A stretch of 64,000 bases of DNA from the NCBI GenBank assembly GCA_030601845.1, contig JAUWAY010000003.1:1-64000 (forward strand), in the 5' to 3' direction. This stretch comes from Phycisphaerae bacterium. GTDB lineage: Bacteria > Planctomycetota > Phycisphaerae > Sedimentisphaerales > Anaerobacaceae. A program made the translations under genes and the position numbers. Shown one piece after another: positions 15,942 to 24,028 of this stretch (the first letter of the stretch is position 1; every line of letters starts with the position of its first letter). The notes beneath the pieces are model-generated. The model was not told where the DNA came from. It was given only the letters and a program-made list of their open reading frames with translations, and searched no databases.

Positions 15942-16820
15942 ATGAGATTTACTAAAATGCACGGTCTTGGCAATGACTATGTCTATGTTAATTGCTTCGA
16001 GGAGAAAATTGAAAACCCCGGCAAGCTGGCTCAAACCGTCAGCGACCGGCATCGCGGCATTGGTGCTGATGGGCTGATTCTTATAGACAGGTCGCAAACA
16101 GCCGATGTGCGGATGCGCATCTTCAATACGGACGGCTCAGAAGCCGAAATGTGCGGAAATGGAATCCGATGCGTTGCCAAATATAGCTACGAACATAAAC
16201 TGGCCGAAGCTGGCGGGCCGTTTCCCGTGCCTGGCCATCCCCCCTGCCCCACTTCGCTGAATATAGAAACCGGCAATGGTGTTTTGACTGTTGGTCTTGT
16301 AACTGATGATAACAATAAGGTCGAAAAGGTCTGTGTAAATATGGGCCAGCCAATCCTGACTCCAAAAGATATACCAGTGAAGCTGCCCGGCGAAAAAGTT
16401 ATTGAACAGCCAATTGAGATTATCGGGCAAAAAATGTTAATGACTTGCGTATCGATGGGAAACCCGCATGCTGTATTCTTCTGTGATGATGTTGGGCTAA
16501 TCGAGCTTGAGAAAATCGGGCCTATAATTGAAAATCACAAGCTTTTTCCCAGCCGCACTAACGTACACTTTGTTCAAGTTGATAATCCAACGGAATTTAC
16601 GATGCGGACATGGGAACGCGGTAGCGGAATTACTCTGGCCTGTGGCACGGGTGCTTGTGCGTGCTGTGTGGCAGCGGTGCTTACCAGCCGAGGCAAGCGA
16701 GCATGCACTGCACATCTGCCCGGGGGCGAGCTGGATTTGAACTGGTGCGAAGAAGATAACTGTGTCTATATGACCGGGCCGGCTGTGGAAGTCTTCGAAG
16801 GCACCTGGCCGGAAAAGTAA
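15942..16820 (+). CDS. dapF: Diaminopimelate epimerase
   Basis: The protein has 292 residues from the ATG preceded by AAGGAG. It converts LL- to meso-diaminopimelate for lysine and peptidoglycan synthesis. The opening FTKMHGLGNDYVYV and the two catalytic cysteines are in place: EMCGNGIRC and GITLACGTGACA. The length is usual, with a small Pro-rich insert near residue 90 (GGPFPVPGHPPCP). meso-DAP production implies a DAP-type wall, consistent with planctomycetes that make peptidoglycan. It converges on the PilZ gene, with 3 bases between the stops. Confidence 0.95.
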   Translation: MRFTKMHGLGNDYVYVNCFEEKIENPGKLAQTVSDRHRGIGADGLILIDRSQTADVRMRIFNTDGSEAEMCGNGIRCVAKYSYEHKLAEAGGPFPVPGHPPCPTSLNIETGNGVLTVGLVTDDNNKVEKVCVNMGQPILTPKDIPVKLPGEKVIEQPIEIIGQKMLMTCVSMGNPHAVFFCDDVGLIELEKIGPIIENHKLFPSRTNVHFVQVDNPTEFTMRTWERGSGITLACGTGACACCVAAVLTSRGKRACTAHLPGGELDLNWCEEDNCVYMTGPAVEVFEGTWPEK

Positions 16821-16823
16821 TTC

Positions 16824-17177
16824 TTAGGTGCTGAGCTTTGGAGACTGGCAAAATTCCACCGCTACGCCATACTTGGCAGAAAGCAGAGAGTCGTCTACAT
16901 TGAAAGTCCTCAATACCTTCGCAAAACCTGAAATTCTACCGCCAACCTCAAGCAGACCCACTGTCGGCTGGATGGACAGTTCTACCCTTAACAAATTGCC
17001 TGGTAACAAGTTACCCGGCTTAAACGAACCAGCAGCAGTTTCAAAAAACATCCCCCCTGGGCTCACATTTACGGTGCAGCCAGTATGGAATTCCTCAGGT
17101 GTTGAACCAACTTTACGGCATGATAAATGCAGCTTCACCGGCAATCGCTTATATTTTCGTCTTTCCGCCCTACCCAT
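16824..17177 (-). CDS. PilZ domain protein (c-di-GMP receptor)
   Basis: The protein has 117 residues from the ATG with GGAGG ten bases upstream (17177). The PilZ c-di-GMP motifs are visible: RRKYKR near the N-terminus (RxxxR) and VNVSPGGMFFE ([D/N]xSxxG), then a beta-barrel with GKINFA-like GRISGFAKVLR. It is a single-domain cytoplasmic protein. The diguanylate cyclase at 9231 could supply its ligand. Confidence 0.88.
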   Translation of the reverse strand: MGRAERRKYKRLPVKLHLSCRKVGSTPEEFHTGCTVNVSPGGMFFETAAGSFKPGNLLPGNLLRVELSIQPTVGLLEVGGRISGFAKVLRTFNVDDSLLSAKYGVAVEFCQSPKLST

Positions 17178-17596
17178 TGATATGTGCCTCCTTGCATAAC
17201 TTACATAGGTGCTTCCTTGCTTAAGTTGCATTTATCCCTTACCAACAACCTCAAATTACGCAAAATCCATACCAAAGCCGAGGATAAACAAATACCCTAT
17301 TTTTACTTTCACAAGTGCTTATATAGCATAAGGTTAGGCAAAATTAACCCCCTCTGTTGATAGACTCACCCAAGAAGGGAGCTTGCAATGTTGCCAAATA
17401 ACAACGTCGAAAACTCCCTTCGCGGCCTTTAAGCCAAGTATTGATTAGAAAAAAGCCGTTTAGTTCCTTATTTTACAGAATGTTACGTTCCCGACCAAAG
17501 AGATAGCTCTATCAAACAAAAAAAATGACAAATATGTTGTTTTTCTGCAACATTTATACTTGACAATGCTGCCTTAACTTCTTATTATCTTAAAAT
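17178..17596. other. Intergenic stretch with nested hairpin and mini-ORF
   Basis: A long stem GAAGGGAG (17374-17381) / CTCCCTTC (17414-17421) encloses an inner GTTG/CAAC hairpin. The outer stem's 5' arm doubles as a ribosome site (GGGAG) for a 14-codon ORF (17388-17432) reading MLPNNNVENSLRGL. The kinase promoter follows at 17560. Otherwise nothing is seen. Confidence 0.45.
17560..17588 (+). promoter_or_regulatory. Promoter giving a leaderless kinase mRNA
   Basis: TTGACA (17560-17565), 17 bases, TATTAT (17583-17588). Transcription would start about 7 bases later, at or just before the ATG at 17597. No ribosome site exists, so the kinase mRNA is probably leaderless. Confidence 0.7.
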
Positions 17597-18754
17597 ATGT
17601 CAGACCACAAGGAGGAGTTACAATCTGAAAAGTCAAACAAAACCCACCACAATCAGAATCCGTCCGGTAAACCCCACTTAAGATTTGGGCTGCTTGGCAA
17701 ATTAATCATCCAGGCGCTGCCGATAGGAGTCGTGGCTTTTGATCCGGATTTAAAAATTATCGAGGCCAACCCGCAGGCAGCAAAACTTGTCGAGTTAAGT
17801 GATTACCTCGATAGCTCATTGGCAAAAGGTACCAACAGTCCCGGTGTACCAGCACCAGATTGGACCGAACAATTAAAATCAGCAGTATCGACGGGCAAAA
17901 CACGCACGTTCGAGAAGGTAAATTACACATCGGACGGCAAAACAAAACTGTTACGAATCGTCTGCTCACCACTGAAAAAAGCAAAAACACATCCCGACGC
18001 GCCGGTACTCGGTGGCACCGCCATCATCGAGGATATAACCGAAAAGGTCAATATCCAAACACAGTTAGCCAACGTCGAAAAACTTGCTACTGTTGGGAAA
18101 CTCGCCTCCAAAGTGGCCCATGAACTAAATAACCCTTTGGACGGCATACTGCGATACATCAATCTTGCGATAAGAATTATTGAGCAGGAAAACCTCAAAA
18201 AAACCAAAGAGTACCTCACCCAGTGCCGACAGGGACTTATGAGAATGGTTCAAATCGTAAGCGAGTTGTTGGAATTTTCGCGCACCACTTATTCATCATC
18301 TGAATTCGCCAAAGTAGAACATATCATCGAAGATGCCATAAAAACAATGAATACCAAAGCGGAGGTTTCAAACGTTCAGATAGTGCAGAATTACGCCCCC
18401 GGTATACCACAAATCAGAAGCGACAATCTATTTCAGGTGTTCTGTAACCTTACCAAGAACGCTCTGGATGCAATGCCGGATGGTGGCGAAATTACCATCT
18501 CCACATGTCTGACAGCAGATAATACCGTGGTCGTGCGGTTTCGCGATACCGGAACGGGCTTTGCGCCCGAAAACACTGAAGCTATATTCGAGCCATTCTT
18601 TACCACAAAGGATAAAGGAAAAGGAACAGGATTGGGATTAGCAATATGTAAGGACATAATCGAAAGGTATCACGGCCGAATAACTGCTGAAAACGCCACC
18701 AAAGGCGGGAGTATATTCACCGTATATTTGCCTGTGGAAAGTGAAAATCCCTAA
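17597..18754 (+). CDS. PAS-domain histidine kinase (NtrB-like)
   Basis: The protein has 385 residues. A polar N-terminus is followed by a PAS domain (about 33-150; ALPIGVVAFDPDLKIIEANP), the HisKA dimerisation helix with SKVAHELNNPLDG (phosphorylated His about residue 175), and HATPase_c with N box (NLTKNALDAMPDGG), G1 (DTGTGF), F box (FEPFFTTK) and G2 (GKGTGLGLAI). There are no membrane segments, so it is a cytoplasmic kinase like NtrB. It precedes the sigma-54 activator by 23 bases; the two form one system. The signal is unknown. Confidence 0.92.
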   Translation: MSDHKEELQSEKSNKTHHNQNPSGKPHLRFGLLGKLIIQALPIGVVAFDPDLKIIEANPQAAKLVELSDYLDSSLAKGTNSPGVPAPDWTEQLKSAVSTGKTRTFEKVNYTSDGKTKLLRIVCSPLKKAKTHPDAPVLGGTAIIEDITEKVNIQTQLANVEKLATVGKLASKVAHELNNPLDGILRYINLAIRIIEQENLKKTKEYLTQCRQGLMRMVQIVSELLEFSRTTYSSSEFAKVEHIIEDAIKTMNTKAEVSNVQIVQNYAPGIPQIRSDNLFQVFCNLTKNALDAMPDGGEITISTCLTADNTVVVRFRDTGTGFAPENTEAIFEPFFTTKDKGKGTGLGLAICKDIIERYHGRITAENATKGGSIFTVYLPVESENP

Positions 18755-18777
18755 GAATCGTTCATCACTGAATAACC

Positions 18778-20163
18778 ATGGTAGAGAAAAAAAGTATCCT
18801 TGTCGTCGATGACGATAGAATCATACTGGATTCGCTGTGTGAGTTTTTATCACTTGAAGGATTCCAAACAACCGGCGCCGAAATGTTAGAGAGCGCTCTG
18901 TCCGAGTTGCAAAAGCAAAGCTATTGCCTTGTTATAACAGATCTTAATCTGCCGGACGGAAACGGCCTTGTATTATTAGATATACTCAAAAAAGACCATC
19001 CTCAAACAGTGGCAATTGTGATAACCGGCTACGGCACCATCGAAAACGCAGTCAGGGCTATCAAAAAAGGCGCCTATGACTACCTTACAAAACCCATCGT
19101 TGACGACGAACTGCGGTTAGCGGTAGAAAGGGCGATTAAACAGCAATCAATTATGAGTGAAAACGAGAGCCTGCGATTGCAGCTCGAACGAAAATACAGT
19201 CTGGAAAACATAATCAGCCACAACTACAAGATGGCCAAAATCTTCGACCTTGTAGAGGTAGTTGCCGATAGCAAAACAACAGTACTGATGACAGGGCCTT
19301 CAGGCACAGGCAAAAGTATACTGGCAAGGGCAATACACCACCGTTCGAACCGAAGGAATAAGCCGTTCGTCGAGGTAAGCTGTGGGGCACTGTCGGAAAC
19401 TCTCCTTGAGAGCGAGCTGTTCGGCCATGTTAGAGGGTCGTTTACCGGTGCTGTAAGTAATAAAGAAGGCAAGTTTCTGGCTGCAGATGGGGGGACGATT
19501 TTCCTTGACGAAGTTGCCAACGCTTCAGCAGCCCTTCAAGTCAAGCTCTTGCGGGTTTTACAGGACAGACAGTTTGAGCCGGTCGGCAGTAATAAAACTA
19601 TAACCGTTGACACGCGAATTATACTTGCCTCAAATCGCAACCTGGCTGAGGAAGTAAAACAGGCCAGATTTAGGGAAGATTTGTATTACCGAATAAACGT
19701 CGTAACGATAAACCTGCCGCCTTTGTGCGAGAGAGTAGGCGATGTGCAACTTTTAGCAAAGCATTTTTTGCGGATGTACTGTGCACAGCACAACAAAGAC
19801 AAACTCGGTATTACCGATGAGGCGCTGGAATGCTTAGAGCGTTACTCCTGGCCCGGCAACGTCCGCGAACTGGAAAACGTGGTTGAGCGGGCGGTCTTAC
19901 TTAGCAAAGATAAATATATCGGCCCCGACGACCTGCCGAACTCAATCAAACAAAACCAGAGTCAACATGAAACATACAGGTCAATGAGCTTAAAGGAAGC
20001 ACTGGCTAAACCGGAGAGAAATCTTATTCGCCAGGTGCTTGAAGCCAATCACTGGAACAGACAACAAACCGCCAAAGCACTGCAGATAAACCGCACAACT
20101 TTATACAAAAAAATGAAACACTTTGGACTCGACGCCGAGGCCAAACAATTAGGCCTGACCTGA
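18778..20163 (+). CDS. Sigma-54-dependent response regulator (NtrC family)
   Basis: The protein has 461 residues in three domains. The receiver has DDD (11-13), the phospho-acceptor D55 and YLTKP. The AAA+ domain starts near 145, with Walker A GPSGTGKS, sensor and R-finger regions, and the sigma-54-contact loop reading GSFTGA instead of the usual GAFTGA. The C-terminal Fis-type HTH is NRQQTAKALQINRTTLYKKM. On phosphorylation by the kinase it should remodel sigma-54 polymerase at enhancer-controlled promoters. The Ala-to-Ser change in the loop is conservative and occurs in some active members. Confidence 0.93.
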   Translation: MVEKKSILVVDDDRIILDSLCEFLSLEGFQTTGAEMLESALSELQKQSYCLVITDLNLPDGNGLVLLDILKKDHPQTVAIVITGYGTIENAVRAIKKGAYDYLTKPIVDDELRLAVERAIKQQSIMSENESLRLQLERKYSLENIISHNYKMAKIFDLVEVVADSKTTVLMTGPSGTGKSILARAIHHRSNRRNKPFVEVSCGALSETLLESELFGHVRGSFTGAVSNKEGKFLAADGGTIFLDEVANASAALQVKLLRVLQDRQFEPVGSNKTITVDTRIILASNRNLAEEVKQARFREDLYYRINVVTINLPPLCERVGDVQLLAKHFLRMYCAQHNKDKLGITDEALECLERYSWPGNVRELENVVERAVLLSKDKYIGPDDLPNSIKQNQSQHETYRSMSLKEALAKPERNLIRQVLEANHWNRQQTAKALQINRTTLYKKMKHFGLDAEAKQLGLT

Positions 20164-20337
20164 AATTGATTATTGATGGTTGATTATCGTAAAGACGAAA
20201 ATCGGCGTATAGCAGATAGTTAAAGAAAAAACAACGAGAGATAAAGAAATTGAACCAAAGAGACGGTTGAGCGTTGTACAACCGGACAGAACATCCCGTT
20301 CAACGGGTGAGTAATAATGATAAATGGCCCTGCTGAA

Positions 20338-20478
20338 TTACTTATACTTTATGGGCTGAACTAGTGGTACCTCGTGGGATTCGCCTAACCTGTCAATATA
20401 ATCTCGAACTGTATCAGAGCTAAACGCGAGATACAGCAGCCAAATCAGGATAACTATAAAAATAATCGCCTTTTTCAT
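20338..20478 (-). CDS. Small single-span membrane protein
   Basis: The protein has 46 residues from the ATG at 20478, which follows GAGAGG. One N-terminal membrane helix (KKAIIFIVILIWLLYLAF) is followed by a polar tail (DTVRDYIDRLGE). No family is recognised. It stands alone between the response regulator and tRNA-Leu. Confidence 0.45.
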   Translation of the reverse strand: MKKAIIFIVILIWLLYLAFSSDTVRDYIDRLGESHEVPLVQPIKYK

Positions 20479-20591
20479 CCTCTCATCCTTCTCCCCGGTT
20501 TCACGATCCCGGTATAATAATGATACCGCATAAGTCGGCATTAGTCAAGGGAAATCTTGTAAGCTCTTGTGTTTAAGGGGGTTAAGAAGGA

Positions 20592-20675
20592 TGCCCGGGA
20601 CTGGAGTCGAACCAGCACGAGCCGAAGCTCACCAGCCCCTCAAGCTGGCGCGTCTGCCTATTCCGCCACCCGGGC
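20592..20675 (-). tRNA. tRNA-Leu (GAG)
   Basis: An 84-base class II tRNA. The acceptor arms GCCCGGG and CCCGGGC pair fully. The anticodon stem CCAGC/GCTGG encloses loop TTGAGGG, giving anticodon GAG (Leu, codon CUC). A long variable arm (GAGC-TTCG-GCTC) and T-loop TTCGACT are present. No CCA is encoded. Confidence 0.95.
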
Positions 20676-20754
20676 CTTTAAACTGATTATTCACTATCGA
20701 TTATTGATTGTCAATTCAGAAATCAGGGAAAGACAAAGAGCAGGTAAAGCTTAA

Positions 20755-20839
20755 CTACTTGCCTCGCTCGTTGTTCCAGAGCATAACCTGCAGTCGCTGG
20801 CAGAAAGCAAAGCCGGTGCGTTTGCACATACCAGCTACC
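20755..20839 (-). pseudogene. Displaced queE 3'-end remnant
   Basis: Read on the minus strand this encodes a diverged copy of the last 27 residues of QueE, ending at TAG: MCKRTGFAF...RLQ..LWN..RGK against MCKCTGFAF...RLQ..LWN..RGK in the intact gene; 19 of 27 residues agree. It lies about 390 bases downstream of the intact queE stop, separated by two small membrane-protein genes. It has no start and is not a gene. It is most likely the original queE end, displaced by the inserted cassette. Confidence 0.8.
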
Positions 20840-20933
20840 GTTTTTGATGCTTCATCCGCCAGTGCTCGATCCCAAATAGAACCAGCCCAATTAGCGCTAA
20901 TACCCCAACAATTATTGCAGCTTCTAAAGCCAT
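20835..20933 (-). CDS. 32-residue single-span membrane peptide
   Basis: The peptide begins MALEAAIIVGVLALIGLVLF and ends with a basic tail (EHWRMKHQKR). Its ATG is 4 bases after the stop of the 66-residue gene, and the ribosome site GAAGGGAG overlaps the end of that gene, so the two are coupled. Its stop falls in the first codons of the queE remnant. Size and layout (one helix, basic tail) resemble small membrane-acting peptides such as type I toxins or leader-like subunits; no family is recognised. Confidence 0.55.
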   Translation of the reverse strand: MALEAAIIVGVLALIGLVLFGIEHWRMKHQKR

Positions 20934-20937
20934 ATTA

Positions 20938-21138
20938 TTAACTCCCTTCTTGTTTCTTAGGAGGACAGGCAATTATCCCCAATGTAATTAAGAGAATTAA
21001 AGCCACACCTAAAGAGATCCTTAAAACAATCGAGAATTTGACGAAGAATTCTGAAGCAAGCGTTGCTGCAAAGAGAATACTCGATAGATTAAGGCATATC
21101 TTAAAGACTCCTTCTCGTCCTCCTTCAGTGAATAGCAT
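20938..21138 (-). CDS. 66-residue two-span membrane protein
   Basis: The start is at ATG 21138, with AAGGAG eight bases upstream. Two hydrophobic helices (about 14-32 and 37-60) are connected by a short charged turn, and the end is CPPKKQEGS. A strong promoter (TTGACA-17-TAAAAT) lies 26 bases before the start codon. No family is recognised. With the 32-residue gene it forms a two-gene cassette inserted behind queE. Confidence 0.65.
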   Translation of the reverse strand: MLFTEGGREGVFKICLNLSSILFAATLASEFFVKFSIVLRISLGVALILLITLGIIACPPKKQEGS

Positions 21139-21163
21139 AAGCAATCTCCTTATTTACACAAAG

Positions 21164-21192
21164 ATTTTACCCTATGCGGTGAATACTGTCAA
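21164..21192 (-). promoter_or_regulatory. Strong promoter of the small membrane-protein cassette
   Basis: On the minus strand: TTGACA (21192-21187), 17 bases, TAAAAT (21169-21164). It lies between the queE stop and the 66-residue gene, so the cassette has its own promoter. Confidence 0.8.
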
Positions 21193-21226
21193 ACGCAATT
21201 TTTGCTCATCATCGGGTTGTGCGAAG

Positions 21227-21907
21227 CTACTTTCCTCTTGCGCTATTCCAGAGGAGAGTTTGCAGGCGCGGCGAAAATGCGAAGCCGGTGCATTTGCACA
21301 TCTCGGCTACCATTGGGGATTTGGCTAAAAGCTCAGCCCTTGTAACTGCCTGCGGCATCAGCATTACCTTTTCGGAATCAACGTTTCCAATCTCTTCTAA
21401 CGTCTGCTGTATTTCCGGCAAATCATCCTGCGAATCTACTACAAACTTTAGTTGATATTTATAATTATCAATTAGCTCTCGCAAAACGGCTGTATCCAAC
21501 CTCAAATCCTCATGAATCTTAGCAAGTTCAGGCTCGGCCGGCGTAGAGTTACTTAACTTTGGGCTAATACTCATCAAATCACAGACTAAACCCTGTATAA
21601 ATGCAATACCTGCAGTTTCAATAGTTATATGTTTTCCAGACTCTTTTAGCATTTGTGCTAATTTCGGCAATTGCGGATTTATCATTGGCTCGCCGCCGGT
21701 TATTACTACGAATTTACTCTGGTATTGTTGAACGGTCTGGACTATTTTGTCTATACTGTAATCGGCTCCTGCCATTTCGTCCCAGGCGTATTTGGTATCG
21801 CACCACTTACATCGCAGGGGACAACCTGCCAGGCGCACAAATACACTGGGCACACCGGCCAAAAATCCCTCGCCCTGCAGGGAATAAAATATCTCATTTA
21901 TTACCAT
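21227..21907 (-). CDS. queE: 7-carboxy-7-deazaguanine synthase
   Basis: A radical SAM enzyme of about 226 residues that converts carboxy-tetrahydropterin to 7-carboxy-7-deazaguanine in queuosine synthesis. It opens INEIFYSLQGEG and carries the iron-sulphur cluster motif CPLRCKWCDT (Cx3Cx2C), then GGEP and the C-terminal GFAFSPRLQ motif. The start is at ATG 21907; an in-frame TTG lies two codons earlier. It follows queC by about 55 bases on the same strand. Its 3' end is unusual: a second, diverged copy of the last 27 codons lies downstream beyond a small cassette. Confidence 0.92.
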   Translation of the reverse strand: MVINEIFYSLQGEGFLAGVPSVFVRLAGCPLRCKWCDTKYAWDEMAGADYSIDKIVQTVQQYQSKFVVITGGEPMINPQLPKLAQMLKESGKHITIETAGIAFIQGLVCDLMSISPKLSNSTPAEPELAKIHEDLRLDTAVLRELIDNYKYQLKFVVDSQDDLPEIQQTLEEIGNVDSEKVMLMPQAVTRAELLAKSPMVAEMCKCTGFAFSPRLQTLLWNSARGK

Positions 21908-21961
21908 TCTCAAATTGGATAAGTTGTTTCATATATAAATCCGAATTTCGATATTTGATAT

Positions 21962-22669
21962 TTATTGCTTTTTTACGTATTCAATTGGGTCTTTCAAACC
22001 TGCTTCTGCGAAGCCCTTTAATCTCAATCTGCAGGCATCGCACCTGCCGCAGCTTCTTCCCTCCTGGTCGGGGTCGTAGCAACTGTGGGTCAAGGAGTAA
22101 TCCACGCCGAGTTTCGTTCCGGTCAGGATAATCTCGCCCTTGGTCATATTTATAATCGGCGTATGAATTCGGTACCTGCCCTTATCCTGGACGACAGCGG
22201 CGGTGGCGAGGTTGGCGGTTTTCTCAAAGGCCGATATAAATTCGGCCCGGCAGTCCGGATAACCACTGTAGTCGGTTGTGTTGACGCCTATAAAAATATC
22301 AAATGCACCCAGAACTTCGGCCCAGGCAAGTGCATAACTTAGAAATATCGTGTTGCGGGCGGGTACATAGGTTGACGGAATTTGATTCGGGTCGTTTAAA
22401 TCAGCTCTATCCTTCGGCACATCAATAATTGGGTTGGTCAATGCTGAACCGCCAAACGCGGCCAAGTCAATATCGATTATGCGATGCTCAATTGCCCCCG
22501 AAGAATCAGCTATTTTCTTTGCTGCCTCGATTTCACGCCCGTGCCGTTGGCCATACTTGAAAGTCAGGGCGTAGCACCGAAAACCTTCACTGCGGGCAAC
22601 AGCCAAAGTCGTTGCCGAATCAAGCCCACCGCTCAACAAAACAACTGCCTTTTTGTCTTTTTTCAGCAT
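21962..22669 (-). CDS. queC: 7-cyano-7-deazaguanine synthase
   Basis: The protein has 235 residues, the usual length. It turns 7-carboxy-7-deazaguanine and ammonia into preQ0 with ATP. The PP-loop SGGLDSATT is at the N-terminus and the zinc site CYDP...[17 protein letters not shown] is at the C-terminus. PARN and F-I-G-V-N signatures are in the middle. It is divergent from queF across a 72-base promoter region, and upstream of queE. GTP cyclohydrolase and QueD are not in the window. Confidence 0.95.
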   Translation of the reverse strand: MLKKDKKAVVLLSGGLDSATTLAVARSEGFRCYALTFKYGQRHGREIEAAKKIADSSGAIEHRIIDIDLAAFGGSALTNPIIDVPKDRADLNDPNQIPSTYVPARNTIFLSYALAWAEVLGAFDIFIGVNTTDYSGYPDCRAEFISAFEKTANLATAAVVQDKGRYRIHTPIINMTKGEIILTGTKLGVDYSLTHSCYDPDQEGRSCGRCDACRLRLKGFAEAGLKDPIEYVKKQ

Positions 22670-22681
22670 TTTTTTCTGGTC

Positions 22682-22710
22682 TTGTCAAAGTTGTCAATAT
22701 TTATTATATT
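22682..22710 (+). promoter_or_regulatory. queF promoter
   Basis: TTGTCA (22682-22687), 17 bases, TATATT (22705-22710), in the 72-base divergent spacer between queC and queF. No preQ1 riboswitch fits in the remaining 30-base leader. Confidence 0.55.
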
Positions 22711-22741
22711 AGTTTAGCGGATTTTTGCGAGGTTTAACAAA

Positions 22742-23170
22742 ATGAGTAAAAAGCCCGAATTCGAGCTGTTCGACAATCCTCATCCGGAGCGAGACTATTG
22801 TGTTACAATCAAATGTCCCGAATTTACCAGCCTTTGTCCTCGAACAGGCCAGCCGGATTTCGGCGAGATTGGCATCGAATATTGTCCGGACAAACTTTGT
22901 ATCGAGCTAAAAAGCCTGAAGTTCTATATGCAAAGCTACCGCAATAAAGGTATCTTTTATGAGGCGCTGACAAATGATATACTGGATGATTTGAGCAGTG
23001 CTTGCAAGCCACGTTGGATGAAGGTTACCTCTCGGTTTAAGCCTCGCGGTGGAATAAGCACCGAGGTAATCGCAGAATATAAGACAGAAGACAGAAAACA
23101 AAAGACAGAGGACAGAAGACAGAGAACAGAGAACAGAGGACAGAAGACATATCTGACTTCTGATTTCTGA
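22742..23170 (+). CDS. queF: NADPH-dependent 7-cyano-7-deazaguanine reductase, repeat-extended
   Basis: The protein has 142 residues and is a short (YkvM-type) QueF that reduces preQ0 to preQ1. The catalytic region [14 protein letters not shown] and the family motif [14 protein letters not shown] are intact, as is the later RGGISTEV. Residues 114-142 are a low-complexity tail ([17 protein letters not shown]...) encoded by a GACAGAAGACAG repeat tract at 23084-23150, so the gene's end has been extended by, or has run into, repeat DNA. The core is complete, so activity is expected. Confidence 0.93.
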   Translation: MSKKPEFELFDNPHPERDYCVTIKCPEFTSLCPRTGQPDFGEIGIEYCPDKLCIELKSLKFYMQSYRNKGIFYEALTNDILDDLSSACKPRWMKVTSRFKPRGGISTEVIAEYKTEDRKQKTEDRRQRTENRGQKTYLTSDF

Positions 23171-23200
23171 CATCTGACTTCTGAATTAAGAGGTGACAAA

Positions 23201-23704
23201 ATGGCCATAATATTTCATTGTGAACATTGCGGCAAAAAGATAGAGGCAGCCGACAGCACAGGCGGCAAATGGGGCAAGTGCCCGGCATGCCATAACAAAC
23301 TATATGTCCCCCGTTTGGACTCCGGCAAAGAGCTGAAACTTACGCCGATAGATGAAAGCGATGAGGCAAAACAAAAACAACTAATGGACGAAACGTACAA
23401 GCTTACACAGGACATATTGCTTGAAAGGGAAGTTCCAAATGGACCGCCTGAGGATGCCAGGTCGGCATCTGAAATAAGCGACAAAGAATTGGACAAAAAC
23501 ATAATCCTTTATCTACGACAAATGGCCGACGGCGAACTGGACCAGGCCCAAAAAACAGCAGAGCTGATAGTCCCTGCGCACACCCGAGCTATCGAGATTC
23601 TCGATAGAATTGCGCTCAGCGAAATGCCTGAACCGGAATTGGCTGATATCCCCCAGCAGGTGCTTTCAGGCCTGATAAGGAACCTGCGCACGCGAATAAG
23701 CTAA
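23201..23704 (+). CDS. Zinc-ribbon protein of unknown function
   Basis: The protein has 167 residues. It opens with a compact zinc ribbon: FHCEHCGKKI...GKWGKCPACHNKL (two CxxC pairs), common as an N-terminal module in planctomycete proteins. The rest is acidic and helical (about 50-165), with no recognised domain. The ribosome site is AGAGG. It stands directly after queF but is separated from it by a CTGACTTCTGA repeat tract. Confidence 0.6.
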   Translation: MAIIFHCEHCGKKIEAADSTGGKWGKCPACHNKLYVPRLDSGKELKLTPIDESDEAKQKQLMDETYKLTQDILLEREVPNGPPEDARSASEISDKELDKNIILYLRQMADGELDQAQKTAELIVPAHTRAIEILDRIALSEMPEPELADIPQQVLSGLIRNLRTRIS

Positions 23705-24028
23705 CTGAGCTTGTCACTGCTGCTCCTGCTCTCGGCTTTCGCGGGGACAAGCTTTACCCCGCGGAAGCAGGGGCAGGTGTAATCCGCACTTCTGCAGCAA
23801 CGGTATACGTTTGTATGGCAATACCGAAAAAATTTTCAGAATCAGCTCAAAAGTCCTAAAAAATACCCCCATTCTCCAAATCTACCACTCTTTTTTCGGT
23901 CCATAAAAATAACAGGCCGGGCAAACCCCTTTAATTTGGCCGTGGTAATTGCATTTCTTATACTTTATGTAGAGACAATTAAAACAGCTTGGTTGGGGTT
24001 TATATTACAACTTGGAGGGAAATTTATT
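23705..24028. other. Intergenic stretch before the glycosyltransferase
   Basis: An imperfect hairpin pairs CTGCTCCTGCT with AGCAGGGGCAG around CGGGG/CCCCG (about 23717-23780), and may act as a terminator-like end. An upstream in-frame extension of the next gene (31 codons, from 23936) was rejected in favour of the ATG with GGAGG. Confidence 0.4.
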
